Source: Nymphaea colorata (lineage: Eukaryota > Streptophyta > Magnoliopsida > Nymphaeales > Nymphaeaceae). From it: DNA of 64,000 bases. Positions 33,901-47,302 of the stretch are shown here, one piece after another; position 1 is the first letter of the stretch, and every line of letters starts with the position of its first letter. Where the stretch lies: positions 9,084,204-9,148,203 of the forward strand of contig NC_045139.1 in assembly GCF_008831285.2 (NCBI RefSeq). Reading direction: 5' to 3'. Under the pieces are notes generated by a model that was given only the letters and a program-made list of their open reading frames with translations, had not been told where the DNA came from and ran no database searches. Both the position numbers and the translations under genes were made by a program.

Positions 33901-34804
33901 TGAAGGGGCTGTCCATGAGCTGGACCTTGTTCATTCCCATCTAGTTGTATGAATGTTCACGGACCAATATTGTCTACAAGTCAGTTTTTCAATCGGAATT
34001 GCTAGCTCACTGGTTTAGAAAAGAACAGAGAATTCGGTAGCAAATTGATGTGGGATTGGAGCTTTCTTCTTAAAAAAATCTGATATTCTAAAAGGTGATC
34101 ACAAGAATTAAAAGATGCCATTTTAAAACTATGAATTAAGAACACGCGATATGGACAGAGGAGGGATGCCCATAACAGGCCAAAGCCTCTCTCCTTTTCC
34201 TTTTGCTCATGGGGTTCAAGACGGCTTCAAAACATATGTGAGGAATGGTATACCCATCAACTAAAGTATCACACGTCCATAGTTTGTATTTTATAAGAAT
34301 AGCACCCACAAAAATCAAACTAAAGACCAAACTTTCACCAGTCTGTCAGTCCTGAAACAAGAACACAAAATATGGTGAAACTAAGATATCAACGCAGCAT
34401 TGTGCATTCAAAGCAGAGTTAGATTTTTTTTTTTCTTTTTAATTTAAAAGTTTCTGTTTTTGAGCATTGTGCTTTTAAGACGGCATGCTTAGTTGAATCA
34501 ATTGAAAACAAAATTAATGTGTATGAGAAAATATCGAAAACAGTGGCTGTGCTTGTTAGCATGTGAACGAGATGCAGCCAAAAGAGCCGCATGTCTTGTG
34601 ATGGTTGTGGTGTGCGGGAACTTCATGACGTGGGACAGATCCGACTTGTTCAGATCCAAATTAGGAGGTTGGATCTAGTTCTGGACCCGACCATCAAGAA
34701 GTACACCCCAAGTAATATTAAGCTGCGGATCCTGCTGAGGGCCTGGCGCAGTACCAGTTCTGATCAACTAATGAATTTTCGCACGCATGCATATTCTGTC
34801 CCCC

Positions 34805-34836
<32 letters not shown>

Positions 34837-35480
34837 CTATATAGAGAAAGAGAGAGAGAGAGAAAAGAAGCTATCAAACTCTTGTATACTAAACTTAATC
34901 GGAGTCATTTGGGCCATCGATTATAAGCAGATTAGATTATAGAGTTTAAGTTGTAAACACTGAAGTCAATCAGTTTTTTCAAGAGACCAAAGTTCCCAGA
35001 GAGACAAGTGCTGTCGTGTAAGGAAACTAACCTCTTTCTCTCTCCCTCTCACTTCTTTTACGGGGAATTCCTAACTTTCAAATCAATCTTTACTGTTTAA
35101 TATCTTTGGAATCGATGATCCAATTACTTCTCATGAAAATCTGTATATGAGGGTCTGATAGCTACTTGGTTTCCTACATATATGTATAACTTCACCATGT
35201 GGAGAGATTCTTACAGGTCTACTTTTTGTATATGTAAATAATGACAGGTTTCTTTTCTCAAAAAGAATGTGCAAGTCCACAAGAGCAGGGAGGGAGTCTG
35301 GCATTAAAATCCTCTGCAATATTTGTCTGCAAACATGATAAATTTTGTGCAATGATGTGGGCCAATAATAATTTCTTGAGAGACAGAACTATAGCTAGCA
35401 AAACAGGTGGCTTCATGTCTTAGGAAACGGGACTCGCCCACTTAACTAATTTAGATGAGAAAGTTATTCCATTAATTTCC
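30940..35480. other. Long gene-free stretch
   Basis: No exon could be supported. A 176-codon frame at 31869-32399 (+) is partly low complexity and matches nothing I know. Simple repeats include CT/GT at 32071-32140, (GA)n at 33006-33030 and (TA)n/(GA)n at 34805-34862. The patch at 33170-33380 is richer in GC and palindromic words, but I could not fold it into a convincing miRNA precursor. Confidence 0.4.
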
Positions 35481-35499
35481 TAGGTAAAAGCACTCCCAC

Positions 35500-35690
35500 A
35501 CTTAAGAGAATCCAGTTTACCTGAGAAAGCTGCAAAATAACTTGTCCGAGCTTCTGGGGTTGTCTTCTGTACGCGGATTCTGCAAACCTGCTGGGTGGTC
35601 TGCTCCGCTAGTTCAATCAGTCGCAGTTGGTCCTGTTCGAGTTCAAAATGATTGTAGATCTGTTCATGTTACTATTGATGCATAGACCCA
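35500..35690. other. Segment open on both strands, possible exon remnant
   Basis: The plus strand is open from about 35503 (ENPVYLRKLQNNLSELLG ... VAVGPVRVQNDCRSV) to a TAG at about 35684. The minus strand reads IYNHFELEQDQLRLIELAEQ ... TSYFAAFS between a possible acceptor and a good-looking donor (CTCAG|GTAAAC at 35519). GC content is higher than the surroundings. I do not recognise either protein, and only one strand, if any, can be coding. Confidence 0.25.
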
Positions 35691-35699
35691 CAAAAGAAA

Positions 35700-38138
35700 A
35701 TGACATGCTTTAGAAAATGGAAGCCGAGGTAGGGAACTATACATACTGCTGGAATTATTGTGCCTAAAATTAGGTAAGTTTATAGTCCTACCTGGCCTAC
35801 ACAATGCCCTATACTCTCTTTAGCTTTCCAGCAATTTAACCTGCCAGATACGCAAGATTGATGACCAAATGTTTAAAATTATGTTAAGAAATATAGATAA
35901 ATTGAAAAGTAGTTGAGAAATTTGACAAACTTTTCAACTTTTTCTGCCAAAATATTAACTTAAACCATGAAACATTTTCTTTTCCGGGTTATAAAAGCTC
36001 AAATTTGACAAGATTTAACTAATGTTTCGAATGGGAGACATGTTCCCATGTTCTTCGTGAAATTTTCCTAAGAAACGGAAACATTTTCCACTGTGGCACC
36101 ACTATGCTGATCCAAACTGATGTAATGTATAAAGGGGGAACATGTTGAGGCATGCTTGGAATCAGGAAGCTGGAAAGCCTTTTTCATGGCTGAGTGGGGT
36201 GGAGAACAGCTGAATGTGTTCATGGACTAGTCAGAACTAATAATGAGGTCTCATGCAGCCAAAAATAGCAAAACTTTCATACTAGGACTCACCCATTTAA
36301 CCCTGGGCTCAATTGCTGGAGTTTGAATCCAATCATCATACAGGATTTCTCTCATAACGAAAATCAAGGAGATAGTTTGATTTAGAAGACACACGACCAC
36401 GATTAAAAAGACAAAAGTTAAAGAGAAAGTATGTAATATAAAGTTAATTTGAATCTTAATTTTTCGATGCATGGAGTTTTTAGTGTGTAAGTATTGTACT
36501 TTCTAACGAGGGAGTCTTTTTATTTTATTGAGAATGGTTGAAGGATATTAACAGGCTGTTTCGGAAACACCATGCCTCAAAATAGAGACAGGTCTATGGT
36601 TGCTCAATTTTGGTGCAGATTTATGAAACACTCTCATAGTATTCATCATGGTAAATGACTCTTAAAGGCCTATTTGGCAAACAGAACAATATACAATTAT
36701 TCTATGAATAAGGTCTAAAGATTAGAGCAGATTCATAAAAGACCTTAAAAAATATTTTATAAATTTGCTTCAACTTTGGGTGTATATTCATAGAACAGTT
36801 ACAAACTATTCTATTCAGCAAATAAATCTTAATATAACAAAGAGAAGTTAATTTTTAGTAGATATGGGTCGAATTTAATGCTCTTTGGATCCCTTTGAAT
36901 ATAACCACTCTTTTTTTTGAGTTAGAGCCATTGGCTTCCACGATGTCATGTGTGGATCATGATGACTCTTAAATAATTTTCCCCATTTCTCGTCATTCAA
37001 TTGTTTGTTATTGAACAAGAACAAATGAAGATTGAAATTTCCGATATAGAGACAGAAAATCATTTAATTATACATGCCCAACAGTGGGTTAATTATGGTG
37101 ATTTAATCTCTTTACATCCCTAGGGTAATTCAATCCTGAGAACTCAAAGAACAAGAATAGCTCCGATGCAAATTACTGTGCGCTGGTTTTGCAGAAAAAG
37201 CTACCAAACTATCTCTACAATATCAACTACCACTACCAATTTCTAAAATATTTATGAAACTGAAGATAAGAGGAAAGGTCCAAAGAAAGATAAAAAAAGA
37301 GCGACATGATTTGGTTTCAGGCAGATCCAGCAGGCTTTGATAATGTGCAGTCTTGATCAAAGTTTTTCTAATCTTCTCCTCATTTAATGTATGTGCACGT
37401 TCAACACCGTGACTAGGGATGCAAATGGATCCAAACTAGTTGTGAGATTTTGCAAATCAATCATGTTTGTAATATGATTTAGATCTGATTCTTATGTGTA
37501 GATCATTTTGGCCACAACAAAAAATAGGATTCATATGAAGACGCGCCCCAAGCAAGAGGTTAACTCAGTTCGATCAGGCTCAATTGTTTACGATTCCTCG
37601 GTTTTAACTCTATGTGGTGTCTTCTCAATATTGCTGTCAGATCATCGCTCTGACACTGACAGAATTCTTTATGGAGAAACGATGGGACTTATGTTTCTAG
37701 AAAATGTTGATCCTGTTTGGACTTCGGAAGTTCCTGATTTAGAGCGTAACTGGTTCTGGACATTCCTAATCGATCATTCATTGTTGGTGATTGGACTTGT
37801 CGCTTTGGAAGGATGTGCAAGGTGTCCAAGAAAAAAAAGAAAAAGTCTGTAGGATTTTTCCAAATTTTGCACCATGTTTGTCATGTTCCAACAACACAAA
37901 ATTCTGTCAGAAAGCATCGATTAAGACATGTGACTTTGAAAAGAAAAAAATCATGCTCCTCACTGAGTAGCTTTTCTTTAATTTAAAAATGACACGTAAG
38001 TTGTGAATTGTGATATTAATGAGACAATAAATTGCCTTTCATCTTTGGGAGATATCCTGAATAGGCCGAAACCCATCCCTTAGTCTAGTGTTGTTCTCAG
38101 ATTTTGAGTGAATTTAGGATTATTTCTTTTCGGCACCA
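35700..38138. other. Gene-free stretch
   Basis: No supported gene. A 114-codon frame at 37508-37852 (+) has no known domain. Confidence 0.35.
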
Positions 38139-38146
38139 TTTGTAGT

Positions 38147-38870
38147 TAAGGCTGGACATTGGGCCGGGCCGGGCCGACCCGACCTGTTAAAAATAAAAAA
38201 ATCAAAGCCCGGCATTCAAAACGGGCTGTGCCGGGCCCATGTAATATCAGGCCTCGAGCTTCGGTTTATGCCCGAGGCCCAGCCCGGCCCGATTATTAAC
38301 GGGCTAGGCGGGCTGGGCCGGGCTTTGAGGCGGGTTGCTACTTGCTAGCCTCTAGCTTACTAAAAAAATGAGCACGAACACAAACCATGTGTACTTAATA
38401 GAATAACAAAAACAAGAACAACACCAACCAGTAGAAAGTAGTCTTTTGGAAGAGCACTCGATGCAACCGACGATGAAGCAAGTAGAGCAGCTGTGCGATG
38501 GCGGCGACCGACGGGAGGACCGGAGGAGGCAGCGAAGGGGCGACGGCCAATGAGGAAGACTAGAGCAGGCACTGTCGAGCTCGCGGCGATGAAATTTCTT
38601 AATGAAACGAAAAAAGGAAAAAAAAACCTAACCTATAACCCTAAGTTCCTAATTCTCTAACTTCATTTTTTTAAAGAAAGAAAAGAAAAAAAAAACTCAT
38701 GTCGGGCTTATCGGGCCGCCACCGATCACAGTGGCAGGCCCGGTAATTACCGGGCCGGGCCGAGCCCGATAAATTTGGCCCGAAAACTTTTTTGTCAAGG
38801 CCCGGGCACGAACCCGTGGAGGGCCGGGTACCGGGTACCCGGCGATGACCCGGCCCGATGCCCAGGCTTA
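38147..38870. mobile_element. Complete non-autonomous hAT element, 724 bp
   Basis: Perfect 8-bp target duplications TTTGTAGT flank the element at 38139-38146 and 38871-38878, the size diagnostic of hAT insertions. The termini are TAAGGCTGGACATTGGGCCG on the left and, read inward, TAAGCCTGGGCATCGGGCCG on the right, with three mismatches in 20. Multiple GGGCCGGGCC and GGCCCGG subterminal repeats occur at both ends, like transposase-binding repeats of known hATs. No transposase ORF is present. A 70-codon minus frame at 38360-38572 may be incidental. The perfect duplications suggest a fairly recent insertion. Confidence 0.88.
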
Positions 38871-38899
38871 TTTGTAGTTCAACTATTTACTTTAAAAAA

Positions 38900-40215
38900 A
38901 AAGGTGAGGTTTTTGTATCTTTTCATGACCAATTAAAACTTGTGAAACGGTTGTCAGCAAAAAGATAGGCCCCTTTGACTACGTGTATTATAGAAATGGG
39001 GTACCTTTTCTTATCTCAATTAAAAATTATTTTTAAAAGAATATTTTTTTTTTTGTTTTTTTGCTGGTTGCCAAAATCACAAAGGTTATAGGAGTGTTGT
39101 AAAAATCGATTTGAATTGATTGATTCAAATCTTTGCTTGAAATGAATTTGGTTGATATATAAATGGAATGTCAAGCTGCAACGTGGTAAGTGGCTTCCAT
39201 CTTACTTGAAGATCCTCAAATTAACAGATGGTCTATAGATTTGTGAAGAATGTTCTGAGTTGTTCTTTTAAACAAACAATTGGTCGACGTGGGCATTATC
39301 AAATGTTAATGATAACATTAAATATATTCAAAACATAGAGGAATATTCTGGTGAAAAGTATATTCAGCGACGGTCAGCAGAAGCTTCCAGTGGCCCACCG
39401 GAATCTCTTATCCTTCCCTTTGCTTTTTGCTTTTTTTAATTTGTGTCTTCTCGTCTGAACCTCCTATCGGATTTCGGATCCAGGGGAATATAAAATGGAT
39501 TTTAAAATCGTGATTTTGAAATCCACTGTTTGTTTAAACAGTGAATCTCTACCAGAGTGGACCTCAGCAAAAAATCAAACAGCATATAATGTCTCTGCTT
39601 GGTTTGGTTCATTAAAAGCTCCTTAGTTTGTGGCCCATACATCAAAGTTCCTGTTCATCAACATGCAGATTATGAACGCAAGGTTTTCGTCTCATTTGTG
39701 AATTATATATTGTAGTCACTATAGTCTATAAATATAATATTTAGAATCATTGGGATCAGCTCGCTGCCAGATAGATGCAACCAAATGGCCAAAAAGTTTA
39801 AAATCTGTGGCTAAAAGCACCACAAACTGTTATTTAAAACATATAAGCCATCAATGTACCATCAACTGTCGCTAATGCATGCCCATGTGGCTAAAGATTT
39901 TTAAAATAAAGAAGGATACAAGGTATGTAAGTAAGAGAGAGAGCATCAAATGGACCAATGGATCTGATCCATAAAAACAATATGAAGCGATATGATGAAA
40001 TGAAAGAGATGTTGAGAGGGGGGGAGGTGGTGGTGTGGAAGGGGTTAATTTCTCAATAGCTGAAGTCCTGCACCGTACAAACTAATTAAACAGGATCGAG
40101 GTTCCCACATGAATCCAAGAGACTTAATGGATCCAATACACATTCCTTTCAACTTGGAAAACTTAAGCTCCAAAGGAAAACTTAAGCTCCAAAGGATTGA
40201 CCATGATGCATAAGA

Positions 40216-40266
<51 letters not shown>

Positions 40267-41607
40267 GTGAGTGAATGATAGTGAGTGAATGATGACTCTA
40301 GTTACCTAGAGTCTTCTACCCATCTAACCAGGGTCATCCATCTAAAAAAGATGAATGGTTTAGAGAAAAAACAAGGAGGAAAATGTGTGAAATAATACTA
40401 AATGATAAAAACACTAATAATTTTTTTGCTTATTTTTCTCTTAACCATCCATCATGTTTGGAACAAACAACCGTGTTAGATAGCTGGTGATTTTGAAAAG
40501 CCAAACTTGAATTATCATTCTTACTACTTGACTGCATAATCTCACCGAGCTTGAATGGTTTGAAACACCACACACATTAATGTAAGATGGATCTTGACTA
40601 GTGCACCTCTTCAACTTGGACACTTTAAGCTAATTGCACTAAGAGTGTGTTCTGCAACAAGAATGCTGTATTTTTTAGAATGTAGTGTTCCACGAATATG
40701 TCCACAAAAAGAAAAAATTTTCCTACCCAAATGCCCTCTTTGTAGTCACTGTGTATACAACATGCCTTTATAAGCAAGTGCATTCAGTCATTGCATTTCA
40801 TATTCGTTGTCCAAAACTCTGGCAAATGCACTATCCTCATGCAGCCTTGTATGTGGGGTATTTTGGTTAATTCTAAAAACATCTTACAATTTATGCTTTC
40901 CTTCTTTGCCTTTATATAGAGACTCTTTTTTTAAAAGATCAAGTACTCTCTGGTCACTTTGCACCTCATGCATACTAGGCCCATGTATATAGCATGTTTG
41001 TCATGTATTGATTAGCCTTATTAATTAATATACTAAAATTTATTTATATTGATCTAGAATGTAAGAGTTTAGACCTGCATTAGAGAGAACCAATAGAGGG
41101 GTATTTCAATGTTTGTGTATATCGGCCCGTATCATTGCCATGGCAGCTGGCTGATAGGATGTAAAGATGCAACTGTGTTAATATATGATTTTGGGTGAGT
41201 GGCTGGCAATTAGGTGGCCGATTGCTAGTTTGAGTGGCATTGGATTTCATAACCCTTATAAGGAAAACAAAACATTAATTTGACATGGAATATATGTTTA
41301 TATCTATGCACCAACATAGCCCTAGACCTTTAGATAGGGAGAATATGAGGAGCTTCAACTCTCACTCAAGTGATAGAATTTCCTCCTGCATACGTGAAAA
41401 TATATAGAATTCACATAATTTGTAATATGACAAGGTGCTCTTCAAAGCAAGCACCTATTCTTATTTTTAAAAATGGTTTACAAATTTTGATATGTTTCTC
41501 ACTCATCAAACCTTATAATGTAATTGTTGCATGCATGTATGATTCTTAATATATTGACAAATGACACTTGAGCAGCAAGCCCACAATGTGTCAATTTCAA
41601 GGAACAT

Positions 41608-41643
<36 letters not shown>

Positions 41644-42030
41644 GCCTTAGGTATTGTATCAACCTCTTAATACAAATGCTTTTGGGTGCCTCTAGAAAGA
41701 AAGTTTTAAGAAATCTTTAAAAAATAAAAGGCCCTTAAGATGTTGGACATATTTAAGGCTCTCATGGGGATGCTAGTTGAAAGAAATCAGCTTGTTTAGA
41801 GTTTCCTGTTCAATTCAGAACTATGTTAAGCTACATGAATGGGTCTTCTTCATAAAAGATGACTTCCAGTTGTGGCATGCATGTGAAGGCACATTCAATT
41901 TAAGAAGGTCAGCGCTTACATTATGAAATAAATGAGCCCAAATTTCCGACCTATGCTTCTATTACATTGTATTTTATTTTTCAAAATCGGGTGCTTAGAG
42001 ATGATAGACTCACTGCTTAACTTGGGATTC
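38900..42030. other. Gene-free stretch with microsatellites
   Basis: A (TA)n run is at 40222-40262 and (CA)n(TA)n at 41609-41642. Short direct duplications occur at 40157-40196 (a ~20-bp unit, AACTTAAGCTCCAAAGGA) and 40266-40292. No exon is recognisable. Confidence 0.45.
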
Positions 42031-42035
42031 TCTTT

Positions 42036-42305
42036 TTTTTGGTAGACGCTTCCTGAAGAAGCCACTACAAAGTTCGAGAGCATTCTTACATCTAGTGGAG
42101 CACAATTGACACACAGCTATCATACATCTCATAAATGTAACTACATATAAAAGTATTTGTATTCTCTACTGAAAAGCAGAATCATCGTTGTCTGCTCTTA
42201 GTTTACAATAGGCTTTCTTACTCAAACTTATCTGTCCACTAACCCTCAATCTCTTACTTCTCCTTCTTCAAAGAGTGTAGGTTATGCTTGCCAAGAAACT
42301 CAACA
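42036..42305 (+). repeat. 5' LTR of the copia element
   Basis: It pairs with 45416-45695. The original 5' TGTTGG is degraded to TTTTGG. It contains GCATATAAAAG-like TATA sequence (ACATATAAAAGT, ~42143). Confidence 0.8.
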
Positions 42306-45300
42306 TCTAGTTAGTAGAGCCTTATGTTGTAAACTAGCACATAAAAGATGTCAGAGAACCGAAATGCAACATGATGAAAGTGTAGCAGAGCTAACTAAGT
42401 TATTGAGGTATGTCACAACAAAATCAAACATCGTGATCACAACCATTGCCAAACCAAAAGTGAACACTGAGGTAGGTAAACCTCTCATTTTTCTCATTAG
42501 TTTGACTACTTGTAATTGGATGTTGGATAGTGGGGCTACAGATTATATTTCTGATGATAGAGATCAAATATTAGACATGCATGAATGCAGTGAGTTTCTA
42601 GTTAAGATTATTGATAGATCATGTTTTCATGTCTGTCGTATGAAGAGAGCAATATTTGATGAAGGTGATGTTCTGCTGGTACCAAAATTATTTATGAACT
42701 TACTTTAAGTTAACAAAATGACCAAACAATTAAATTGTTATTTTGTGTTTTCTGAACAAAAGGAGGCTCTAATGAACAGCAACAGTATGATGAAGTTTGG
42801 TGAAAGGGTCGAAGAAAAAGAGTTACACACCATAAAACTAAGGCAAAATACAGTTATGTATGCAACTACTCATAATAAGAATATAAATATATGGCACTCT
42901 CATATGGAGCATCCAATCAATAATGTGTTGAAAAACTTTTGTTTCCTAACTTGAAACTGAATCCAAAATACTATGGAACTTACACACTAGCAAAAAATGG
43001 CTAGAAAACCTCTCACTTAGTCTGAAAATGAAAGTGAGTTATTGTTTGACCTGGTACACACAAACATATGGGGATCTACCTTAGTATCAACCTGATCAAA
43101 GTTTAAATACTTTATAACTTTCATTCACAACAAGTCAAAAACTACCTAGGTGTACTTTCTCAATAAGAAAAGTGAAGTGTATGATTCTTTCAAATAGTTC
43201 TATCAATATATTGATACTCAGTATAGTAAAAAGATCTTAACTCTTAGATCTAAGAATGGATGAAAGTTTGAAAATAAAAATCTTGATAGATTCTACAAAT
43301 AAAAAGGGTAATCTAATAGAAAACCTATCATGGAATCCCTCAACAAAATAGTGTTTGTGAAAGAAAAAACAAACATCTGGTGGAAACGAGAATGAACATG
43401 TGTCACATGAATGTGTCAGGACCATTTTGGCTTGAAGCTATAGCATGTGCATGCTATCTTATAAATAGAACCCCCACTCGAAGGCTAAATCTAATGAGCC
43501 CCAATAAAAATATTGAAACATAAAGCACAATCATTGAAACACTTGCAAACATTTGATTGTTGTTCAAAATCATGCAATGGAATAGAACAGAGCAACGTGC
43601 TATCAAATGTTTTTTTTTTTTTTTTGTATTTTGTGAACCGAATGAATACAAATGTAAAGATAAGAGTAGTAAAATTTACTACTTTAGGGATGTCAAGTTC
43701 TTAGAGGATCAGCTATACTTCACAAAAACCCAGTCATGATGTTTTCAATTAAGATGAATATGATAAAACACTTCTACAAATTGCTAAAATGAATGGAATC
43801 AACATGCAAAGTACTAATGAAAATGAATATGAAACAAAAACAGAATAGGCTAGTGCAAGTGATATGATTGGTGTAGAAAATGAAAATAAAAGTAATTAGA
43901 CTCAGTTTAGAAGGTCTGCAAGAATTCGAACAATGCCCAATAGGTTAAAACATTTTTATATCTATAGTGTGCAGAACAGCAACAATACATCAAAGAAACA
44001 TAAAACATATGTTACAAAAGTTATATATTGAATCATAACCATCAAACTTCCAAGAACCTAAGGAAAAAGAAGTATGGTACAAGGCAATGCAAGAAGAGTT
44101 TACTACATTAAAGAAAAATAACACCTAGGAACTAGTAGAGCTGCTCGAAAATAAAAACCCAACTGGATGCATGTGAACATGCAAGATAAAGTACAACATA
44201 AGAGAAATTGAAAGGTTTAAGACACACCTAGTAGTCAAAGGCTATAATCAGATTCATAGAATTGTTATCATAAGACCTTTGCCCCGAAAAAGATTAACTT
44301 CATTCATATATATTGTTATCAATAACAACAACCAAGAGGTAGTCATTATCAGTTAGACGTAAATAATGCATTTCTTCATGAAGATCTACATAAGGAGATA
44401 AATAGAGTTACTGTTAGTCCTAGAAAATGTTCTCCAAACTGAGTACAAAACTATTAAAAGAAGGTTTCAAGATAAGCCATACAACCAATTCAATTTCTAC
44501 AACAACATGAAAAAAAATAACTACAATAACAGTATATGTAGATGACCCAATAGTCAAATGCAATGATAAAAGTCACATTGAATTGATTAAAAAAACATTA
44601 AAAAACATATTTTGAGATTAAAGATCTAAGCACACTTCATTATTTCTTAGGACTATAAGTGGCATATATCAAAGAAAATATATATTAGATTTGCTAATAG
44701 AAACGAGTATGATGGAGGCAAAAGGTGCACATATGCCCATAGAGGCCAACCTCAAACTATGAAAGTCGAAGGAAAAGTTTTTATAGACAGAGGTTGTTAT
44801 AAATGGCTGATTGGACGACCGATATACCTAACAACTACAAGGCAAAGTATTTCATATTCAATAAACTTGCTAAGTCAATTCATACACTGTCCCAAACTAC
44901 CTCACTTAGAAGCAACTCATTGAGTATTATGGTATTTAAAGAAAATATTGAACAAATTAACATCTGGTGATGAAAAAAAGTGCTGACTTGCATGTAAACA
45001 GATTTGCAGATGCTGATTAAGCAAGTGATCCCAATGATAGAAGGTCAACATTAGGTTCTCATTACTTTGTTTACACAATCAAGAGAAGAATCTAAATACC
45101 GATCCATGGCATTATGGTATATGAATTACTATGGATCAAATACTTGCTTAGAGATATATGTATTTAGTCCACAAAGGAGATGGCTTTAACGTGTGATAGT
45201 AAAGCTATTATTCACATGGGGAACAACCTTGTATTTCATGAGCAAACAATGCACGTTGAAGTGAGCTACTAGTTTATCAAAGAAAAGATTTGGGCTAAGG

Positions 45301-45415
45301 AGATCATTACTAAACATATAAGAGCAAATGACAAAACCACTAAACAAAGAAGATTTATGTAGAATAATTGACAAGTTGGGCCTATTTGAAATAGGACAAT
45401 CAACTGGAGGAGTTG

Positions 45416-45695
45416 TGTTGGAAGAGGCTTCCTCAAGAAGCCACTATAGAAGGGTTCGAGAGCCTTCTTACATCTAGTGCAGTACAGTTGGCATACAGTT
45501 GTCTTACAGCTCATAAATGTAACCGCATATAAAAGTGTTTGTATTTTTTATTGAAAAGAATAATCATCATTGTCTACTCTCTGTTTACAGGAGGCTTTCT
45601 TTCCCAAATTACCCTACTCACTAACCCTGGATCTCTAGTTGTCTTTCTTCTCTTTCTTCATAGAGTGCAAGTTATGCTGACCATGAAACTCAACA
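45416..45695 (+). repeat. 3' LTR of the copia element
   Basis: It starts TGTTGGAAGAGGCTTCC and ends CTCAACA. The TATA-like GCATATAAAAG is at about 45526. Weak similarity to the 5' copy continues past the end (GTGGGGCCTTAT against GTAGAGCCTTAT). Confidence 0.8.
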
Positions 45696-45700
45696 TCTTT

Positions 45701-46659
45701 TTCTTGTCAGTGGGGCCTTATTTTGTTATATGAAAGGTGAGAACACAAGATCATATGTTCACGAGCTGTCAAATAACCAATGAAATTTGGCATCTAATTA
45801 CATGTAATTGTTTTAACTTTAACAAGCTGGAATTCAAAAGTCTCAAAGAATCCTTGAGATTATCTGGCAGAAAAAAAAAGGCTTGTTGATAAGTACTGAT
45901 AGAGAAGAAAATGCAATCAATATTCAAAATTATTATTTCCAAACATCAGCAGGTTGATAAGATGGTGCTCCTTGCAAATCTTATGCAGATGCAACATACA
46001 TTTATATATGACAAAAATAGTAGAGAGTTAGATTCAGCTTGTCTATGACATATGTATGGGTCATTCCTTTTGTTTATGATCATGTAGCAAGTATTTGAAC
46101 AAGAGAGGATCTATACATAGAAAGGTGGTTTTTCCAGCAAGGGATGAAGATGTCTTTTCCATTTTGACTGGTAATATTTTTGAAGAGAAGATTCGGTTCT
46201 TGACAAAAAAAAAAATGGAGCTGAACTTTTGGTTGAGAGTACAACCTAAGATCATAGAGTTACGAAAAAGGGGGACATCATTAAATTCATTAATGACATT
46301 ATTTTGAAGGACAAACGTATGTGGTCAGTCGTGAGTGAATGAAGTTATGAAACTCCCCTCTGAAACAGTGGCAGAAGGAGCCTCCCAATTGGGCGCCTTT
46401 TGTTATCCTTGTTTTTCTTTTCCCTTTTTATTTAATTTAATGCCGCTTGGGTATCTGCGCAACCCCGTCTTGGTTTCCAATGAAACTAAAAAACAAACTT
46501 TAAAATCCTTGAAGAATAAAATCAAGTTAGGGGTAAATAGATTGAAAACCGTCCAAGAAAAATCCATTCACATACTTTGATTCACTTAACAAGTTAAATG
46601 CACGAGTGTGATGTGAAGCTTGAATGTAAAGTAGGAAGCTCAGGGGACGACGATTAGGC
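45701..46659. other. Gene-free spacer
   Basis: AT-rich, with open frames of no recognisable family (for example 46095-46307 and 46335-46580). Confidence 0.35.
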
Positions 46660-46762
46660 GCATGTGTGTGTGTGAGAGAGAGAGAGCTACTTAACCAGAA
46701 GATCGTCTATACCGTGTGTGTGTGTGCGCGCGCGTGATGGGGGAATGCTCTGTGTGTCTCTC

Positions 46763-46808
<46 letters not shown>

Positions 46809-47020
46809 CTAACTAGGAGATCATCTGTGTGTGTGCAAGAGAGGAAGGGAGGGAGGAAGAGAGGGAGAAAACTACCTAACCAGGAGACCGTGTGTGTGAG
46901 TGAAAAGATAGACAGAGAGACAGAAATATATATGAGCAGGGTTAGTGTGTGTGTTTGTGCGGGCGCGCGGGCGTGAGATAGAAAGAAGAGAGAGAGAGAG
47001 AGAAGGAGAGAGAGAGAGGA
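46660..47020. repeat. Compound (GT)n/(GA)n microsatellite region
   Basis: Several alternating GT, GA and GGGA tracts (46663-46686, 46713-46735, 46763-46809, 46985-47018) are separated by related AACTACCTAACCAGGAGA-type spacers, so this is a degenerate composite array. It lies downstream of MIR529 on the minus strand. Confidence 0.8.
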
Positions 47021-47302
47021 GGAGGCAGATCCATATCAAAAGGATAACGATCGAGGAGAGACGAGGACCTTGCACCAATACCTGTACCTTTAGAAAGAAA
47101 GATTAAAGAACTTGCCTGGCCAAGTGATCAGATGATCAGCTGGTTAGGATCAAGAATGAAAGCCCTGGAATATCGAGGAAGTGAAACACCAGAAGTACTA
47201 CTTACCCATCAAAACCAAAAACCCTTTTCATGGGGTTCAAACTTCAATGAAAACCGTTGGGAGGGGCACTGTCACAGATAGATGCAGTCCCTCTTTGGTC
47301 TT

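Larger units (their letters stand above)
42036..45695 (+). mobile_element. Ty1/copia LTR retrotransposon, decayed, both LTRs present
   Basis: The LTRs are at about 42036-42305 and 45416-45695; they are homologous throughout, roughly 80% identical by eye, and end ...CTCAACA. A 5-bp TCTTT may flank both ends (42031-42035, 45696-45700). A primer-binding-like GTAGAGCC follows the 5' LTR, and a purine stretch CTGGAGGAG precedes the 3' LTR. Interior domains in order on + are a protease (WMLDSGATDYIS, ~42520), GAG-pre-integrase (WHSHMEHPINNVLKN, ~42890), integrase (43020-43500), reverse transcriptase (WYKAMQEEF, ~44080; KTHLVVKGYNQ, ~44220) and RNase H (FADAD, ~45005). Many stops and frameshifts make it inactive. 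Confidence 0.88.

Noticed and set aside
37508-37852. 114-codon open frame on +
   Set aside because: No recognisable domain, neighbouring exon or conserved motif.
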